64,000 bases of DNA from positions 248,001 through 312,000 of the forward strand of contig JBFONU010000001.1 in NCBI GenBank assembly GCA_040779345.1, read 5' to 3'. Below the pieces are notes generated by a model. The model did not search any database, was not told where the DNA came from, and was given only the letters and a program-made list of their open reading frames with translations. Shown here piece after piece: positions 25,126-34,501 of this stretch. Numbering within the stretch: the stretch's first letter is position 1; the number at the start of each line of letters is the position of its first letter. The position numbers and the translations under genes are program-made. The stretch comes from Thalassotalea_H sp040779345 (lineage in GTDB: Bacteria > Pseudomonadota > Gammaproteobacteria > Enterobacterales > Alteromonadaceae).

Positions 25126-26796
25126 ATGTCTGATATGCAAAAAATTCTAGTTCCCGATGTTGGTGGCGATGAAGTTGAAGTTATTGAAATTTGTTTCGCT
25201 ATTGGCGATACCTTAGAAGCTGACGAAGGGATTGTGACCGTTGAAACGGATAAAGCTTCTATGGATATTCCTGCGCCAGTTGCCGGCGAATTAACGGCTT
25301 TGAATGTTGCCGTTGGTGATAAAATTAAAGAAGGTGACTTGATTGGTGAAATGAAAGTCGCAGGTGGTGCTAGCGAAGAAGCGCCTACTGCTGATCAAGC
25401 GCAAGAAAACGAACCAGCACCTGCGGTTGAAACTCCAGCCGAGTCAGCGCCAGTTGCTGAAGTAGCGGCACCGGCATCCGTTGCTAGTGGTGGTAGTGAA
25501 GTGATTGATGTTGTTGTACCTGATATTGGTGAAGACGGTGAAGTTGATGTCATTGATGTATTGATTGCTGTTGGTGATGAAATTGCTGAAGAAGATGGCC
25601 TGATCACCTTAGAAACTGATAAAGCCACCATGGATGTACCTTCATCACATGCCGGAATTGTTAAAGAAGTATTAGTTTCAACGGGCGATAAAGTAAAACA
25701 AGGCTCACTTGTTATCAAACTTGAAACTAACAGCGGTGCACCTGCAGCCATTGAGCAGCCTGTTGCTCCTGAACCGGTTGCTGAGACGCCTAAAGCGGCA
25801 CCAGCGCCTGCACCTAAAAAAGCAGCGCCGGTTCCTCATCATCCACAATCAGGTGTGAAATCTTCAGGGGCTATTTACACATCACCATCAATTCGTCGTT
25901 TAGCTCGAGAGTTTGGCGTTGACTTAACGTTAGTTAAGGGGACTGGTAATAAAAACCGTATTTTGAAAGAAGACGTACAATCGTATGTTAAATATGAATT
26001 GTCACGTCCTAAAGCTAATGCTGGCAGTAATGTTGCTGGCGGTACTGGCGGCTTACAAGTTGTTGCCAGCAAGCCGATAGACTTCTCGAAATTTGGTGAA
26101 ATTGAAACAAAAGAATTAACTCGAATTCAAAAAATATCAGGGCCGTTTTTACATAAAAACTGGGTCACTATTCCACATGTTACCCAATTTGACGAAGCTG
26201 ATATCACCAATGTTGAAGCCTTCCGTAAAGAGCAAAACGTTGTCTGTGAAAAGCAAAAGCTTGGTTTTAAAATTACGCCATTAGTGTTTATTTTAAAGGC
26301 TGCGGCTGATGCACTTAAAACTTTCCCAACATTTAACTCAAGTTTAAGTGAAGATGGCGAAAGTTTAATTTTGAAAAAGTACATTCATATTGGTGTTGCT
26401 GTTGATACACCTAATGGATTAGTTGTTCCCGTGGTGCGTGATGTTGATAAGAAAGGCATTCATGAGTTATCTCGTGAATTACTTGAAATTAGTATTAAAG
26501 CGCGCGAAGGAAAATTAAAAGCAGCGGATATGCAAGGTGGCTGTTTCACTATTTCAAGTCTTGGTGGTATTGGCGGAACGGCATTTACGCCGATTGTGAA
26601 TGCGCCAGAAGTCGCTATTTTAGGTGTTTCAAAATCTGAAATGAAGCCTAAATGGAATGGTAAAGACTTTGAGCCTAAGTTAATGTTGCCATTATCGATG
26701 TCATACGATCACCGTGTGATCGATGGGGCATTAGCGGCACGTTTTACTGTGCACTTAGCGGGCGTGATGAGCGATATTCGTAAATTAATACTGTAA
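25126..26796 (+). CDS. aceF: dihydrolipoamide acetyltransferase (pyruvate dehydrogenase E2)
   Basis: Core acetyltransferase of the pyruvate dehydrogenase complex. It has 556 residues with two lipoyl domains, not three as in E. coli: the lipoylated lysines are in VETDKASMDIP (about residue 45) and LETDKATMDVP (about residue 165). Ala/Pro-rich linkers follow each. The peripheral subunit-binding domain (TSPSIRRLAREFGVDL to RILKEDVQSYV, about 247-285) binds E1 and E3, and the catalytic domain ends with SYDHRVIDGALAARF. A terminator follows at 26811-26845, cutting off lpdA. Confidence 0.98.
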   Translation: MSDMQKILVPDVGGDEVEVIEICFAIGDTLEADEGIVTVETDKASMDIPAPVAGELTALNVAVGDKIKEGDLIGEMKVAGGASEEAPTADQAQENEPAPAVETPAESAPVAEVAAPASVASGGSEVIDVVVPDIGEDGEVDVIDVLIAVGDEIAEEDGLITLETDKATMDVPSSHAGIVKEVLVSTGDKVKQGSLVIKLETNSGAPAAIEQPVAPEPVAETPKAAPAPAPKKAAPVPHHPQSGVKSSGAIYTSPSIRRLAREFGVDLTLVKGTGNKNRILKEDVQSYVKYELSRPKANAGSNVAGGTGGLQVVASKPIDFSKFGEIETKELTRIQKISGPFLHKNWVTIPHVTQFDEADITNVEAFRKEQNVVCEKQKLGFKITPLVFILKAAADALKTFPTFNSSLSEDGESLILKKYIHIGVAVDTPNGLVVPVVRDVDKKGIHELSRELLEISIKAREGKLKAADMQGGCFTISSLGGIGGTAFTPIVNAPEVAILGVSKSEMKPKWNGKDFEPKLMLPLSMSYDHRVIDGALAARFTVHLAGVMSDIRKLIL

Positions 26797-26810
26797 TGAA
26801 AGTATTAAAT

Positions 26811-26845
26811 AAAAAGTGAGAATAATCCGTTTTTCTCACTTTTTA
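26811..26845 (+). terminator. terminator after aceF
   Basis: AAAGTGAGAA and TTCTCACTTT form a 10-bp stem followed by TTT. It implies that lpdA has its own promoter or is expressed by partial readthrough. Confidence 0.88.
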
Positions 26846-26997
26846 CATCTTTGGTCAAAGAAGATACGATTAAAGATGGCGATCTGGTGCGAGTTTAAGT
26901 AAAATTCCGCCCAGAAAAACACATAAAAATTTATATTTGTTGCTGATAATAGTTTTAAAGTGACAAATGACAAAACAACAAGTTAATTGAGGTTAGC

Positions 26998-28428
26998 ATG
27001 AGTAACGAAATTAAAACTCAAGTAGTCGTTTTAGGTGCAGGTCCTGGCGGTTATTCAGCAGCATTCCGTGCCGCTGATTTAGGTTTAGATGTAGTATTAG
27101 TGGAAAGCCGCGCAACATTAGGCGGTGTATGTTTAAATGTTGGGTGTATTCCTTCTAAAGCATTACTTCACGTAGCAAAAGTCATTGATGATGCAGCGGC
27201 AATGGCATCTCACGGTGTAACTTTTGGTCAACCTAAAATTGATTTAGATAAAATTCGTAGCTGGAAAGAAGACGTTATTGGTCAATTAACGGGTGGTTTA
27301 GGCGGCATGTCTAAGGCACGTAAAGTTAAAACAGTGACAGGTTTTGGTAAATTTACTTCTGATAAAACCATTGAAGTTGAAGGTGCTGACGGCAATACCA
27401 CTATCACATTTGATAACGCTATTATTGCTTGTGGTTCTTCAGTGATCGACTTACCGTTTATCCCAAATGATGACCCTCGTGTGATTGACTCAACAGGTGC
27501 GCTTGAATTAGAAGACGTGCCGGGTGAAATGTTAGTGCTTGGTGGCGGTATCATTGGTTTAGAAATGGGTACAGTATATAAAGCGTTAGGTTCAAACGTT
27601 TCTGTGGTTGAATTTGCTGACCAATTAGTACCTGCTGCTGATAAAGATATTGTTAAAATTTACACTAACTACAACAAGAAAAAATTCAACATTATGTTGT
27701 CGACTAAAGTTGTGGCCGTTGATGCAAAAGAAGACGGTTTATACGTGACTTTTGAAGGTAAAAATGCGCCTGCTGAACAAGTTCGTTATGACAAAATTTT
27801 AGTTGCCGTTGGTCGTAAGCCAAATGGTCACTTAGTTGCTGCTGATAAAGCTGGTGTAAATGTTGATGAACGAGGTTTTATCAATGTATCAAATGAATTA
27901 CGTACTAACGTAAATAACATTTTTGCTATTGGTGATGTGGTTGGTCAACCTATGCTTGCTCATAAAGCCGTTCATGAAGCACATGTTGCTGCTGAAGTGA
28001 TTGCTGGTAAAAAGCATGTATTTGATCCTCGTTGTATTCCTTCAATTGCTTACACTGATCCAGAAATGGCTTGGGTAGGTATTACTGAGCGTGAAGCAAA
28101 AGAACAAGGCTTAAACATTGAAGTGGCAAATTTCCCTTGGGCAGCTTCTGGTCGTGCTATCGCTTCTGCACGTACTGAAGGGAAAACTAAGATGATCTTC
28201 GAAAAAGAAACCGGTCGTGTGCTTGGTGGTGCTATTGTCGGTATCAATGCTGGCGAAATGTTAGGCGAAGTTTGTTTAGCAGTTGAAATGGGCGCTGATG
28301 CTGAAGATGTTGGTTTAACGATTCATGCTCACCCAACGTTAAACGAGTCTATTGGTTTAGCCGCAGAAATATTTGAAGGTTCAATTACTGACCTACCAAA
28401 TGCTAAAGCCGTTAAAAAGAAGAAATAA
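26998..28428 (+). CDS. lpdA: dihydrolipoamide dehydrogenase (E3)
   Basis: FAD- and NAD-dependent disulfide oxidoreductase shared by the pyruvate and 2-oxoglutarate dehydrogenase complexes and glycine cleavage. It has 476 residues (E. coli 474). The FAD-binding VVLGAGPGGYSAAFRAAD is at residues 10-27, the redox-active pair C45 and C50 lies in GGVCLNVGCIPSKA, the NAD site in LVLGGGIIGLEMG, and the catalytic base in HAHPTLNESIGLA. It stands 201 bases from aceF, beyond a terminator, which suits an enzyme needed by several complexes. A strong shared terminator follows. Confidence 0.99.
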   Translation: MSNEIKTQVVVLGAGPGGYSAAFRAADLGLDVVLVESRATLGGVCLNVGCIPSKALLHVAKVIDDAAAMASHGVTFGQPKIDLDKIRSWKEDVIGQLTGGLGGMSKARKVKTVTGFGKFTSDKTIEVEGADGNTTITFDNAIIACGSSVIDLPFIPNDDPRVIDSTGALELEDVPGEMLVLGGGIIGLEMGTVYKALGSNVSVVEFADQLVPAADKDIVKIYTNYNKKKFNIMLSTKVVAVDAKEDGLYVTFEGKNAPAEQVRYDKILVAVGRKPNGHLVAADKAGVNVDERGFINVSNELRTNVNNIFAIGDVVGQPMLAHKAVHEAHVAAEVIAGKKHVFDPRCIPSIAYTDPEMAWVGITEREAKEQGLNIEVANFPWAASGRAIASARTEGKTKMIFEKETGRVLGGAIVGINAGEMLGEVCLAVEMGADAEDVGLTIHAHPTLNESIGLAAEIFEGSITDLPNAKAVKKKK

Positions 28429-28450
28429 ATTGTTTATTGTCAATACGATT

Positions 28451-28480
28451 AAAAAAGCCAGCGTAAAAGCTGGCTTTTTT
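28451..28480. terminator. bidirectional terminator between lpdA and the OmpA-family gene
   Basis: AAAAAAGCCAGC and GCTGGCTTTTTT with a 6-base loop: a perfect stem with A and T runs on both sides, serving the two converging genes. Confidence 0.93.
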
Positions 28481-28507
28481 GTAGCTAAACGATAATCAAA
28501 AGAATTA

Positions 28508-29593
28508 TTATCGTTGCTTAGCGACTTTCTTAGTGGTTTGAACTTTCGCTTGAATGCGTCGATTTTGGGCATGAGCGGCAGCTGTATTAGCTTCATTGAT
28601 CAATTGCTCTTCTCCATAACCAACTGCAGTTAAACGACTCTTGTTAATATCGAAGTTATTTACCAAAACATCGATAATCGCTTTAGCGCGTTTTTCAGAA
28701 AGTTGCTGATTATATACTGCATCACCTAAAGATGATGTATGGCCGTTGATCGTTAATTGCGTCTGTGGATATTGCTTCATAAACTCAGCAACTTTAGCTA
28801 TTTCAGCTAAATAGTCACTTGCTACATCACTTTTGTTATTTTCAAAATTAACTAATAAGTTAATAGTTTCTTGTTGTTCAGTGAAAATCGTACAGCCATT
28901 GTCATTCACTTTATTGCTCATCGGTGTTTTCGGACACTGATCTTTTGGATCCATAACACCATCGTTATCTGAATCTTTTGCTACTTTCTCAACCACTTTA
29001 TGAGTATTTTCTACGGTTTTTTGTCTGCGTTTAATTGGCGCTGGCTTGGTGCCAAAATAATAAACAAACCCTATTTTGGTCGAAAAATCATTAAAGCTGT
29101 CGTCTAATTGATAATGACTTTTTCCTTCAAGATAAATTGCTGTATTTTGACTCAGGTAATGGCGATAGCCTAAACCTAAATCGGCAGATAAATTAGATTT
29201 ATCAATATCTAAAAAATCGGCACCTGCAACAACGTAAAAGTTTTCTTTATAGGGAAAATACAATAAATCTAATGCAATACTTGAGCCTGATGGAATATCA
29301 TAAGCTTTATGGTCGGCATCAATGTTTAGGTGCGTATATGAGATACGTGCTTCATAAAATGGCGATACGCGATAGCCAAATTCACCACCCACACCCGCTC
29401 CAGAGTCAATAGAAGACTGTTCATTGCTTGTGAATAGACGATCGTGATCGGTTTTAATGTACATAGCGTGACCACCAATGTATTTATGTCCAACTAATGA
29501 TTCCGCATTAGGTTGTTCATTGGCGAGAGTAGAGAGTGAAAGCACTGAGAAGCTGATCGCTTGGCAAATCTTAGAGACAGTTGAGAATCGCAT
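28508..29593 (-). CDS. OmpA-family outer-membrane protein with TSP3 calcium-type repeat
   Basis: A 361-residue outer-membrane protein. A signal peptide of about 24 residues ends near LSTLA, followed by an eight-strand beta-barrel domain (about 30-190, alternating aromatic pattern, ending YYFGTKPA), a thrombospondin type 3-like calcium motif DSDNDGVMDPKDQCP (about 209-223) and a C-terminal OmpA peptidoglycan-binding domain with LTINGHTSSLGD and NQQLSEKRAKAI. The role is probably structural: envelope anchoring. It is monocistronic, with its own upstream region and a shared terminator with lpdA. Confidence 0.9.
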   Translation of the reverse strand: MRFSTVSKICQAISFSVLSLSTLANEQPNAESLVGHKYIGGHAMYIKTDHDRLFTSNEQSSIDSGAGVGGEFGYRVSPFYEARISYTHLNIDADHKAYDIPSGSSIALDLLYFPYKENFYVVAGADFLDIDKSNLSADLGLGYRHYLSQNTAIYLEGKSHYQLDDSFNDFSTKIGFVYYFGTKPAPIKRRQKTVENTHKVVEKVAKDSDNDGVMDPKDQCPKTPMSNKVNDNGCTIFTEQQETINLLVNFENNKSDVASDYLAEIAKVAEFMKQYPQTQLTINGHTSSLGDAVYNQQLSEKRAKAIIDVLVNNFDINKSRLTAVGYGEEQLINEANTAAAHAQNRRIQAKVQTTKKVAKQR

Positions 29594-29773
29594 TCAATTT
29601 ATTCCTTTTTGGGTTGAAGCTAATGAAGTATTTTAAGAGGGCGTATTCTACGTTATTAAATTATTTTGGCTATATAAAAAAGGCTTCTTTAGTTATTTAT
29701 TGTAGGCTTGGATATCAGATGAGTTAGTGTTACTTTGTACTGGCTATTCAGTCAGATAAATTCTAGGTCTTTT

Positions 29774-30118
29774 ATGAAGTGTGTCATTGTTTTGTTGTTT
29801 TTAATTTTTACTGTTGGCTGCACTGTTAACAAGGTTAATGGTGAGGGGAGACAATGGGATTTTGATCACAACTTGCAATTTCAGCTTGAAGAGTTAGGTG
29901 ATAATACGTATCAAGTGACGATTTATCGGAAAAAAAATACTGCTTTTAGCCAGCTTTCTGAATTTTTAATTCGCTATGCTTATGATACTTGCAAAGGCTA
30001 TGGTTATTCTCTTGAAATTTTATCGGGAGTTGAAGGATTTTATGATCGAGTCGTTGCTAAAAGTTACATTCAGCCCGCTTTAATAGCTAACCTTAATTGT
30101 CCATCAAGTTCAGATTAA
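29774..30118 (+). CDS. hypothetical lipoprotein
   Basis: A 114-residue protein of unknown function. The ATG at 29774 (TAGGT ribosome-binding site 8 bases upstream) begins a typical lipoprotein signal MKCVIVLLFLIFTVGC, with the lipobox TVGC, so Cys16 should be lipidated; the residue at +2 is Thr, which allows outer-membrane sorting. The mature part has the segment AYDTCKGYGYSLEILSG and a second Cys near the end (NLNCPS), so a disulfide is possible. The frame is open upstream to 29735, but that part is not signal-like. I do not recognise the family. It converges on acnB with a shared terminator. Confidence 0.75.
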   Translation: MKCVIVLLFLIFTVGCTVNKVNGEGRQWDFDHNLQFQLEELGDNTYQVTIYRKKNTAFSQLSEFLIRYAYDTCKGYGYSLEILSGVEGFYDRVVAKSYIQPALIANLNCPSSSD

Positions 30119-30136
30119 CTAATGAGAAATTTAAAA

Positions 30137-30164
30137 AAGGGCTGCTTAAACAAGCAGCCCCTTT
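30137..30164. terminator. bidirectional terminator between lipoprotein gene and acnB
   Basis: GGGCTGCTT and AAGCAGCCC with an AAAC loop, flanked by an A run on the left and CTTT on the right. It serves the lipoprotein gene and the converging acnB. Confidence 0.88.
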
Positions 30165-30196
30165 ATATTCGCTAAGAAATAGCTTTTTTGTACGTC

Positions 30197-33004
30197 TTAA
30201 ACGACTTTAACTGGCACCGCTTGAGCTGTGTACTTAGTGCTCATCTCATGTGTTGGTGGCGTGAACTTAGTTAAGTCAATGCCTTCTACTGCAGCTTTGT
30301 ATTCTGCCATTGTAGGGAAACGACCAAGTACCGTTGAAAGTACCACTAACGGTGTTGAACCGAGTAAAGATTCACCTTTTTTCTCAGCAGTATCAGCTAC
30401 GACACGACCTTGGAATAAACGTGTTGACGTAGCAATTACTGTGTCACCTGGTTCAGCTTTTTCTTGGTTACCCATACATAAGTTACAACCTGGGCGTTCT
30501 AGATATAAAATGTTCTCGTACTTTGTACGTGCAGCATTTTTAGGTACTGCATCATCAAATTCAAAACCAGCGTACTTTTGCAGTATTTCCCAGTCACCTT
30601 CAGCTTTTAGCTCATCGACAATGTTATAGGTAGGGGCAGCAACTACTAATGGCGCTTTAAATGATACATTACCGTTTTGCTTTTCAAGGTTACGCAACAT
30701 TTGCGCGACAATTTGCATATCACCTTTATGTACCATACAAGAACCGACAAAACCTAAATCAACAGATTTGTCGCTGTAATAGGATACTGGACGAATAACA
30801 TCGTGAGTGTAACGCTTAGAAACATCATCATTGTTTACGTCAGGATCAGCAATCATTGGCTCAGCAATCGCGTCAAGATCTACTACAACTTCTGCGTAGT
30901 ATTTAGCTGCATCGTCTGGTGCAAGTGCAGGCTGTTCACCAGATTTTATACCCGCAATACGTTTATCAGCTAAAGCGATAAGGCCGCTAAGTGTACCAGC
31001 TTCGTTTTCCATACCTTTGTTGATCATTATTTGGATACGGCTTTTAGCTAGCTCAATAGATTTGATCAACGTTTCGTCATTCGATATACAGATAGACGCT
31101 TTCGCTTTCATTTCTGCAGACCAGTCAGTAAAGGTAAATGCTTGGTCAGCCATTAGCGTACCAATATGTACTTCAATGATACGACCTTGGAAGACGTTTT
31201 CACCACCAAATTGCTTAAGCATTTGCGCTTGAGTTGAGTGAACAACATCACGGAAATCCATGTGGTCTTGCATCTTACCTTTAAAGGTGACTTTTACTGA
31301 TTCAGGAATTGGCATTGCCGATTCACCTGTTGCTAGTGCAATTGCTACCGTGCCTGAGTCAGCACCAAAGGCAACACCTTTAGACATACGAGTATGTGAG
31401 TCACCACCAATAATGATCGCACGATCATCAACAGTAATGTCATTTAATACTTTATGAATAACGTCGGTCATTGCATGGTAAACGCCTTTTGGATCACGTG
31501 CAGTGATAAGACCAAACGCATTCATGAAACTCATTAGCTTAGGAATGTTTGCTTTTGCCTTGCTATCCCAAACTGATGCCGTATGACAACCTGACTGGTA
31601 CGCACCGTCAACAAGTGGTGAGATAGTTGAAGCAGCCATCGCTTCTAATTCTTGACAAGTCATTGGACCGGTAGTGTCTTGCGAGCCTACAATGTTTACT
31701 CTTACACGAACATCAGAGCCAGCATGTAGTGGTGTTTCAGAAACAACACCTACTGCATTGCGGTTGAAGATCTTTTCAACAGCCGTTAACCCTTGTCCTT
31801 GATGAGAAATTTCTTTTGATTGAGCGTAAACTTGTGCAGGTTTAACTCCTAAAGCCTCTGCAGCGAAAGTTTGTAATTTTTTACCGAATGTAACCGCGTA
31901 AGAGCCACCCGCTTTCATGAACTCTACTTTCTGTGGGGTAAATGCAGAAGATACGTCAGCTAACTCTTTATCGCCGTTATATAACTTCATCGCTTTAGTA
32001 TCGATAGTTAATACAGTACCCGTTGCTACTGAATAAGCTTCTTCTAAAACGGCATCGCCATTATCGTCAACAACTGTATTACCGCTTGCATCTACTTTCT
32101 TCACCCAGTTTTTAAGGTCAAGACCAATACCGCCAGTTACATCAACGGTGGTTAAGAAGATAGGAGAGATACCATTAGTACCTGCAACAACAGGAGCAAT
32201 GTTAATAAATGGTACGTAAGGGCTCGCTTGTTTACCAGCCCAAAGTGCTACATTATTAACACCTGACATACGAGATGAACCTACGCCCATAGTGCCTTTT
32301 TCTGCGATAAGCATCACTTTTGCATTCGGGTGTTTTGCTTTTAATGCTTGAATTTCTTCTTGTGCTTCTGGTGTGATCATGCACTTACCGTGTAATTCTC
32401 GGTCAGCACGAGAGTGAGCTTGATGGCCAGGCGATAATAAGTCAGTTGAGATATCGCCTTCACCAGCAATATAAGTAACAATTTCAATTTTTTCAGCGAC
32501 TTCTGGAAGTTTTGTGAAAAACTCAGCTTGAGCATAGCTAGTGAGAATGTCTTTAGCGATGGCATTACCAGCTTTGAAAGCCGCTTCAAGACGAGCAGTA
32601 TCAGCATCGTATAGAAAAACTTGAGTTTTTAATACGTCTGATGCTTGAGCAGCTAATGCTGCGTTATCGCCTAAGGCAAGGTCAAGCAACACTTCAATTG
32701 AAGGGCCACCTTTCATATGTGAAAGTAATTCAAATGCAAATTCAGGGGTAATTTCAGCTACAGTTTCTTGACCAAGAATAATTTCTTTTAAAAATTTAGC
32801 TTTTACACCAGCAGCACTTGTTGTACCTGGTAAGGTGTTATAGATAAAAAAGTTAAGTGAATCTTCACGATGTGCGTGACTTTGATCTTTTATTTGAGTG
32901 ATGATTTCTGATAATAATTCAGCACTGTCAATTGGTTTAGGCGATAAACCTAGTTCATTTTTACGATTCTCAATTTCTGCGATATATTCTAAATATAGGC
33001 TCAT
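30197..33004 (-). CDS. acnB: aconitate hydratase B, long form
   Basis: Fe-S dehydratase interconverting citrate and isocitrate (and possibly 2-methylisocitrate). The three cluster cysteines are visible: C756 in VGSCMVHKG, and C840 and C843 in GCNLCMGNQ. Other aconitase B motifs are VGSQDTTGPMTCQELEA and IIGGDSHTRMSKG. At 935 residues it is about 70 longer than E. coli AcnB (865): the first ligand is displaced by 46 residues, the others by 71, so extra sequence lies both N-terminal to and between the ligands. The region around residues 180-400 differs strongly from the E. coli form. A GAGAGAG ribosome-binding site precedes the ATG. The location near lpdA is the usual acnB position. Confidence 0.93.
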   Translation of the reverse strand: MSLYLEYIAEIENRKNELGLSPKPIDSAELLSEIITQIKDQSHAHREDSLNFFIYNTLPGTTSAAGVKAKFLKEIILGQETVAEITPEFAFELLSHMKGGPSIEVLLDLALGDNAALAAQASDVLKTQVFLYDADTARLEAAFKAGNAIAKDILTSYAQAEFFTKLPEVAEKIEIVTYIAGEGDISTDLLSPGHQAHSRADRELHGKCMITPEAQEEIQALKAKHPNAKVMLIAEKGTMGVGSSRMSGVNNVALWAGKQASPYVPFINIAPVVAGTNGISPIFLTTVDVTGGIGLDLKNWVKKVDASGNTVVDDNGDAVLEEAYSVATGTVLTIDTKAMKLYNGDKELADVSSAFTPQKVEFMKAGGSYAVTFGKKLQTFAAEALGVKPAQVYAQSKEISHQGQGLTAVEKIFNRNAVGVVSETPLHAGSDVRVRVNIVGSQDTTGPMTCQELEAMAASTISPLVDGAYQSGCHTASVWDSKAKANIPKLMSFMNAFGLITARDPKGVYHAMTDVIHKVLNDITVDDRAIIIGGDSHTRMSKGVAFGADSGTVAIALATGESAMPIPESVKVTFKGKMQDHMDFRDVVHSTQAQMLKQFGGENVFQGRIIEVHIGTLMADQAFTFTDWSAEMKAKASICISNDETLIKSIELAKSRIQIMINKGMENEAGTLSGLIALADKRIAGIKSGEQPALAPDDAAKYYAEVVVDLDAIAEPMIADPDVNNDDVSKRYTHDVIRPVSYYSDKSVDLGFVGSCMVHKGDMQIVAQMLRNLEKQNGNVSFKAPLVVAAPTYNIVDELKAEGDWEILQKYAGFEFDDAVPKNAARTKYENILYLERPGCNLCMGNQEKAEPGDTVIATSTRLFQGRVVADTAEKKGESLLGSTPLVVLSTVLGRFPTMAEYKAAVEGIDLTKFTPPTHEMSTKYTAQAVPVKVV

Positions 33005-33360
33005 TTGCTACTCTCTCTATCTATCTACAAAATGCTAATAGAACAATATTAGCAGGGGAAAAATTTTTCGCGTATTTTACCTGATTTTCACCATGGTGAC
33101 CTAATCATTTGATTAAATAAGCACTATTCATAAGATTTATGGCTGATAAGAATTATAGTTTTCTGAATTATAATGAAGATAGTGTTAAGAAGGCGGGATA
33201 AAAGAGCGATTACCAATCAACGAATGACTTTCGTAGTCATGTTCTAAAGCTAAAAGTTTAATTATTGTTTATTATGTGGGAGCTAGATTGTATCGCTTTT
33301 AGCTACCTTTGACTGACTCTTTAGTCGGCCTAAAGATAGCTAAAATTAATGCAACACTGA
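33005..33360. other. acnB upstream region
   Basis: A 356-base stretch with no gene. It contains a perfect 12-base palindrome, TCACCATGGTGA (33088-33099), about 85 bases before acnB, which could be an operator, and the imperfect terminator hairpin of ppiC at 33297-33345. The acnB promoter must lie here, but I cannot pick it with confidence. Confidence 0.6.
33297..33345 (-). terminator. imperfect terminator-like hairpin after ppiC
   Basis: TTTTAGCTA (33297-33305) pairs with TAGCTAAAA (33337-33345), with a further partial stem inside (CCTTTGACTGACT against AGTCGGCCTAAAG). It is 16 bases beyond the ppiC stop on the minus strand. Confidence 0.6.
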
Positions 33361-33642
33361 CTAATCGGTGCGATTAGTGACTTCCACTAAATGATAGCCA
33401 AATTGTGTTTTCACTGGACCTTGAACTTTATTTAATTCGGCAGTAAAAACAACCTCATCAAATTCTTGCACCATTTGTCCACGGCCAAAAGAGCCAAGTG
33501 CGCCGCCTTGCATTTTTGATGGGCAGTTAGAATGTTGCTTTGCGATTTCAGCAAAATCATCACCTGATTCAATCTGAGCTTTTAGCGTTAAACATTGTTC
33601 TTCTGTATCGACAAGAATATGTCGTGCTGATGCTGTGATCAT
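33361..33642 (-). CDS. ppiC: parvulin-type peptidyl-prolyl isomerase PpiC
   Basis: Small single-domain parvulin of 93 residues (E. coli PpiC 93), acting on proline peptide bonds of cytoplasmic proteins. Seen: SARHILVDTEEQC at the start, the active-site region SNCPSKMQGGALGSFGRGQM, FDEVVFTAELNKVQGPVKT and the C-terminal FGYHLVEV. No signal peptide. A GGTGAAAG ribosome-binding site precedes the ATG. Monocistronic, with a hairpin downstream. Confidence 0.95.
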   Translation of the reverse strand: MITASARHILVDTEEQCLTLKAQIESGDDFAEIAKQHSNCPSKMQGGALGSFGRGQMVQEFDEVVFTAELNKVQGPVKTQFGYHLVEVTNRTD

Positions 33643-33952
33643 CTTTCACCTATAAATTGAAAAAAAATATTGGTTAACATTAGCTTAATTTTACCTTTAA
33701 TCAAACATGTTTTTTAATGACAAATCTATCAAAGATTATCATGAAGAGAATGCTAATATCTTATTGTTTTTTAAATATATAGTTGTGTTTTTTTTAAAAG
33801 GGAGGATTGTGCGAGTTATATCAATGAGCCGTTGATGTGTTTATGATAAAGAAATAAAAACAAATTTTTTAATTTATTTTCAAACTATTTACTCAGCTCA
33901 CACTACTTTATAAATAACAAACGAGTTAATTAACCAAATAATAGGAAACTGC
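33643..33952. other. intergenic region between ppiC and the ECF sigma gene
   Basis: A 310-base A/T-rich divergent promoter region with several long T or A runs (for example around 33788-33800). It must hold the promoters of ppiC (leftward) and of the sigma operon (rightward). I see no open frame with a ribosome-binding site and no clear ECF-type -35 element. Confidence 0.6.
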
Positions 33953-34501
33953 GTGTTTGAACGATGCGATGAAACGCTAGTTAAGCAAGCGCTTAATGGA
34001 AAAAAATCAGCCTGGATGACACTTGTAAAGCGTTATGAAAAGCATTTATTTAATTACGCCATGCGTATGGTAAGTAATAGGGATGATGCAATGGATTTAA
34101 TGCAAGATGTATTTGTCGCTGTATTTCGTAACCTGTCATCTTTTCGTGGTGATAGTCCATTTAAAGGCTGGCTTTTTAAAATAGCACATTATCGCTGCAT
34201 TGAATTTTACCGACGTAAAAAGCCGATGCAGTCACTCGATGATGTGCCTGAGCAGGAAGAAGAAGACTTGCATGCATGCCCTGAACAAAATTTAACGTCG
34301 GGGCAACAAGCTAATGACATTCAAAAAGCACTACAGCTGTTACCTTTAAATCAAAAAATGGTGGTTGAGTTAAAGTTTTTTCAGCACGCGACATTTGAAG
34401 ATATCTCTTATCAACTGGGAATATCGGTTAACACAGCTAAATCGCGATTATATAGCGCGTTAGATAAATTAAAAGGTCATTTGGAGTTGGATTATGTCTG
34501 A
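33953..34501 (+). CDS. ECF-family RNA polymerase sigma factor
   Basis: A 182-residue sigma-70 family factor with only regions 2 and 4, i.e. ECF type. Region 2 is at about residues 20-90, with NRDDAMDLMQDVFVAVFRNL and the -10 contact helix FKGWLFKIAHYRCIEFYR; region 4 is at about 120-178, with FEDISYQLGISVNTAKSRLY as the helix-turn-helix. It starts with GTG, preceded by AGGAAA 8 bases upstream. It overlaps the next gene by 8 bases, so the pair is translationally coupled. The operon is probably autoregulated, as is usual for ECF factors. I cannot tell the stimulus from sequence; the third gene encodes an exported protein, which points to an envelope signal. Confidence 0.92.
   Translation: MFERCDETLVKQALNGKKSAWMTLVKRYEKHLFNYAMRMVSNRDDAMDLMQDVFVAVFRNLSSFRGDSPFKGWLFKIAHYRCIEFYRRKKPMQSLDDVPEQEEEDLHACPEQNLTSGQQANDIQKALQLLPLNQKMVVELKFFQHATFEDISYQLGISVNTAKSRLYSALDKLKGHLELDYV

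Noticed and set aside
30228..32607. Several open frames inside acnB on both strands
   Set aside because: They are frame shadows of a strongly supported long coding gene and show no domain or ribosome-binding site.
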